Notes under the pieces: generated by a model | Seen by the model: only the letters and a program-made list of their open reading frames with translations | What the model was told of the DNA's origin: nothing | Databases searched by the model: none | Shown here: positions 4,875 through 5,700 of the stretch, piece by piece | Layout of the letters: each line of letters begins with the position of its first letter | Position numbering within the stretch: position 1 is the stretch's first letter | Assembly: GCA_002499705.1 (NCBI GenBank) | Contig: DAMU01000107.1 | Location: 1-5,700 of the forward strand | Length of the DNA: 5,700 nucleotides | Direction: 5' to 3' | Source of the DNA: Euryarchaeota archaeon UBA91 | GTDB taxonomy: Archaea > Thermoplasmatota > Poseidoniia > Poseidoniales > Poseidoniaceae | Program-made: the position numbers and the translations under genes

Positions 4875-5700
4875 ATGGCGCAGCAAGACCCCTATTCAGT
4901 TTTGGGCGTTGGCCGTAATGCAAGCGATGTTGAAATTAAGCGGGCCTTCCGCAAAAAAGCACGCCAATTCCACCCGGACCGGAATCCAGACGATGCTTCA
5001 GCTGAAGCGAAATTCAAAGAAGTTCAAGCCGCATATGAATCAATAGCGACAGCAAAAGATCGCAATGAATACGAACAACAGCAACGCATGTCCTCTATGT
5101 TCGGCGGAGGTGGAGGGGCCTCTTTTGGAGGAGGAGGCATGGAAGATATCTTCGGCCAGATGTTTGGTGGCGGAGGAAGACCGCGTGGAGGCAATCCCTT
5201 CGGTGGCATGGGCCAACAACCACGACAAAGACAGAGACGCCCGAAAGGTTCAGACATCGGGGTTAGCCTTGATTTAACAACTGAAGAAGCGGAAAAGGGC
5301 GGCGTGTTTTCTTTCTCATTTAAGCGGCTCAAACAAAACCAAATCGGTAAAATGGAAGCGACGTCAACAACACTGCGTACCTCGGTAAAGGCAGGCGTTA
5401 AACACGGTACAACAACCCGAATGAAAGGGCAAGGTCACGACCATCCAGAAGGTGATGCCGGGGATGTCATGTTAACGATTCGAATTCAATTTGGTGAAGG
5501 GCGCTTTTGGGACGGGGATGTTTTGGTCCAAGAAGTCCCCACTCCTTTCAGCACGCTCATGCTTGGTGGGAAGGTCAAAGTGACGCTCCCTTCGAACAAG
5601 AAAATTATGTTGAGTGTTGCCCCTGAAACATTGGTCGGAGACCGCCAACGAATTGCAGGCGCAGGTTACGGCGGCGGAGACTTAGAACTCGAGTTCGTCT
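4875..5700 (+). CDS. dnaJ: DnaJ/Hsp40 co-chaperone, class B (no zinc finger), partial at right edge
   Basis: J-proteins deliver unfolded clients to Hsp70 (DnaK) and stimulate its ATPase. From the ATG at 4875, 275 codons are open to the window edge. The J domain covers ~5-70 (DPYSVLGVGRNASDVEIKRAF) with the catalytic HPD tripeptide at 33-35. A Gly/Phe-rich linker covers ~75-113 and contains the DIF motif (MEDIFGQMFGGG). From ~125 a client-binding beta-sandwich follows (VKAGVKHGTTTRMKGQGHDHPEGDAGDVMLTIRI). The four CxxCxGxG zinc-binding repeats of class A DnaJ are absent, and no cysteine occurs in the visible part, so it is class B. A weak GGAG (4860-4863) lies 11 nt upstream. An in-frame stop upstream (about 4845) with no other ATG between fixes the start. 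It is divergent from secE. dnaK is not visible, so the symbol is given by family. Confidence 0.9.
   Translation, partial: MAQQDPYSVLGVGRNASDVEIKRAFRKKARQFHPDRNPDDASAEAKFKEVQAAYESIATAKDRNEYEQQQRMSSMFGGGGGASFGGGGMEDIFGQMFGGGGRPRGGNPFGGMGQQPRQRQRRPKGSDIGVSLDLTTEEAEKGGVFSFSFKRLKQNQIGKMEATSTTLRTSVKAGVKHGTTTRMKGQGHDHPEGDAGDVMLTIRIQFGEGRFWDGDVLVQEVPTPFSTLMLGGKVKVTLPSNKKIMLSVAPETLVGDRQRIAGAGYGGGDLELEFV

Noticed and set aside
5024..5332. Minus-strand proline-rich open frame opposite dnaJ
   Set aside because: It mirrors the glycine-rich linker of the J-protein; the Pro runs are the complement of Gly codons.

Overview
The window reads as a compact archaeal chromosome segment. The strongest sign is the minus-strand gene order secE - spt5 - rpl11 - rpl1 - rpl10(P0) - rpl12(P1), the classic archaeal SecE/Spt5/ribosomal-stalk cluster. 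The proteins are of archaeal/eukaryotic type: acidic P0 and P1 with a shared C-terminal tail, and an Sss1-like SecE. Several genes carry GAGGTG/GAGGTT-type ribosome binding sites, and TATA-like elements lie at archaeal spacing. A mesophilic, possibly marine, euryarchaeon (Thermoplasmatota/Poseidoniales-like) is my guess from general appearance; no lineage marker in the window proves it.

Layout, left to right. 1-275: 5' part of a minus-strand gene for a membrane-anchored protein that runs off the left edge. 354-857: minus-strand hypothetical protein. 858-1103: non-coding stretch with a TATA-like element, a perfect 8-bp dyad, a cloverleaf-like fold and a GC-rich hairpin. 1104-3430: ribosomal protein operon (transcribed L11, L1, P0, P1) with its own TATA box at about 3481-3488. 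3531-4737: secE followed by spt5. 4738-4874: divergent promoter region. 4875-5700: plus-strand gene for a zinc-finger-less J-domain chaperone, cut by the right edge.

The genes serve protein synthesis and maturation. P0, P1 and L11 belong to the factor-recruiting GTPase centre of the large subunit, and L1 forms the opposite stalk. Spt5 is the transcription processivity factor that can also contact the ribosome, SecE is part of the translocon, and the J-protein is an Hsp70 co-chaperone.

Three things stand out. Spt5 carries an N-terminal Nudix-like domain with a damaged catalytic box. The L11 gene encodes only the C-terminal rRNA-binding domain, with a TATA box and ribosome binding site just upstream and no room for the usual N-terminal domain. 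The L1 leader can fold into two helices with an asymmetric internal loop directly before the ribosome binding site, the shape expected of an L1 autoregulatory site.
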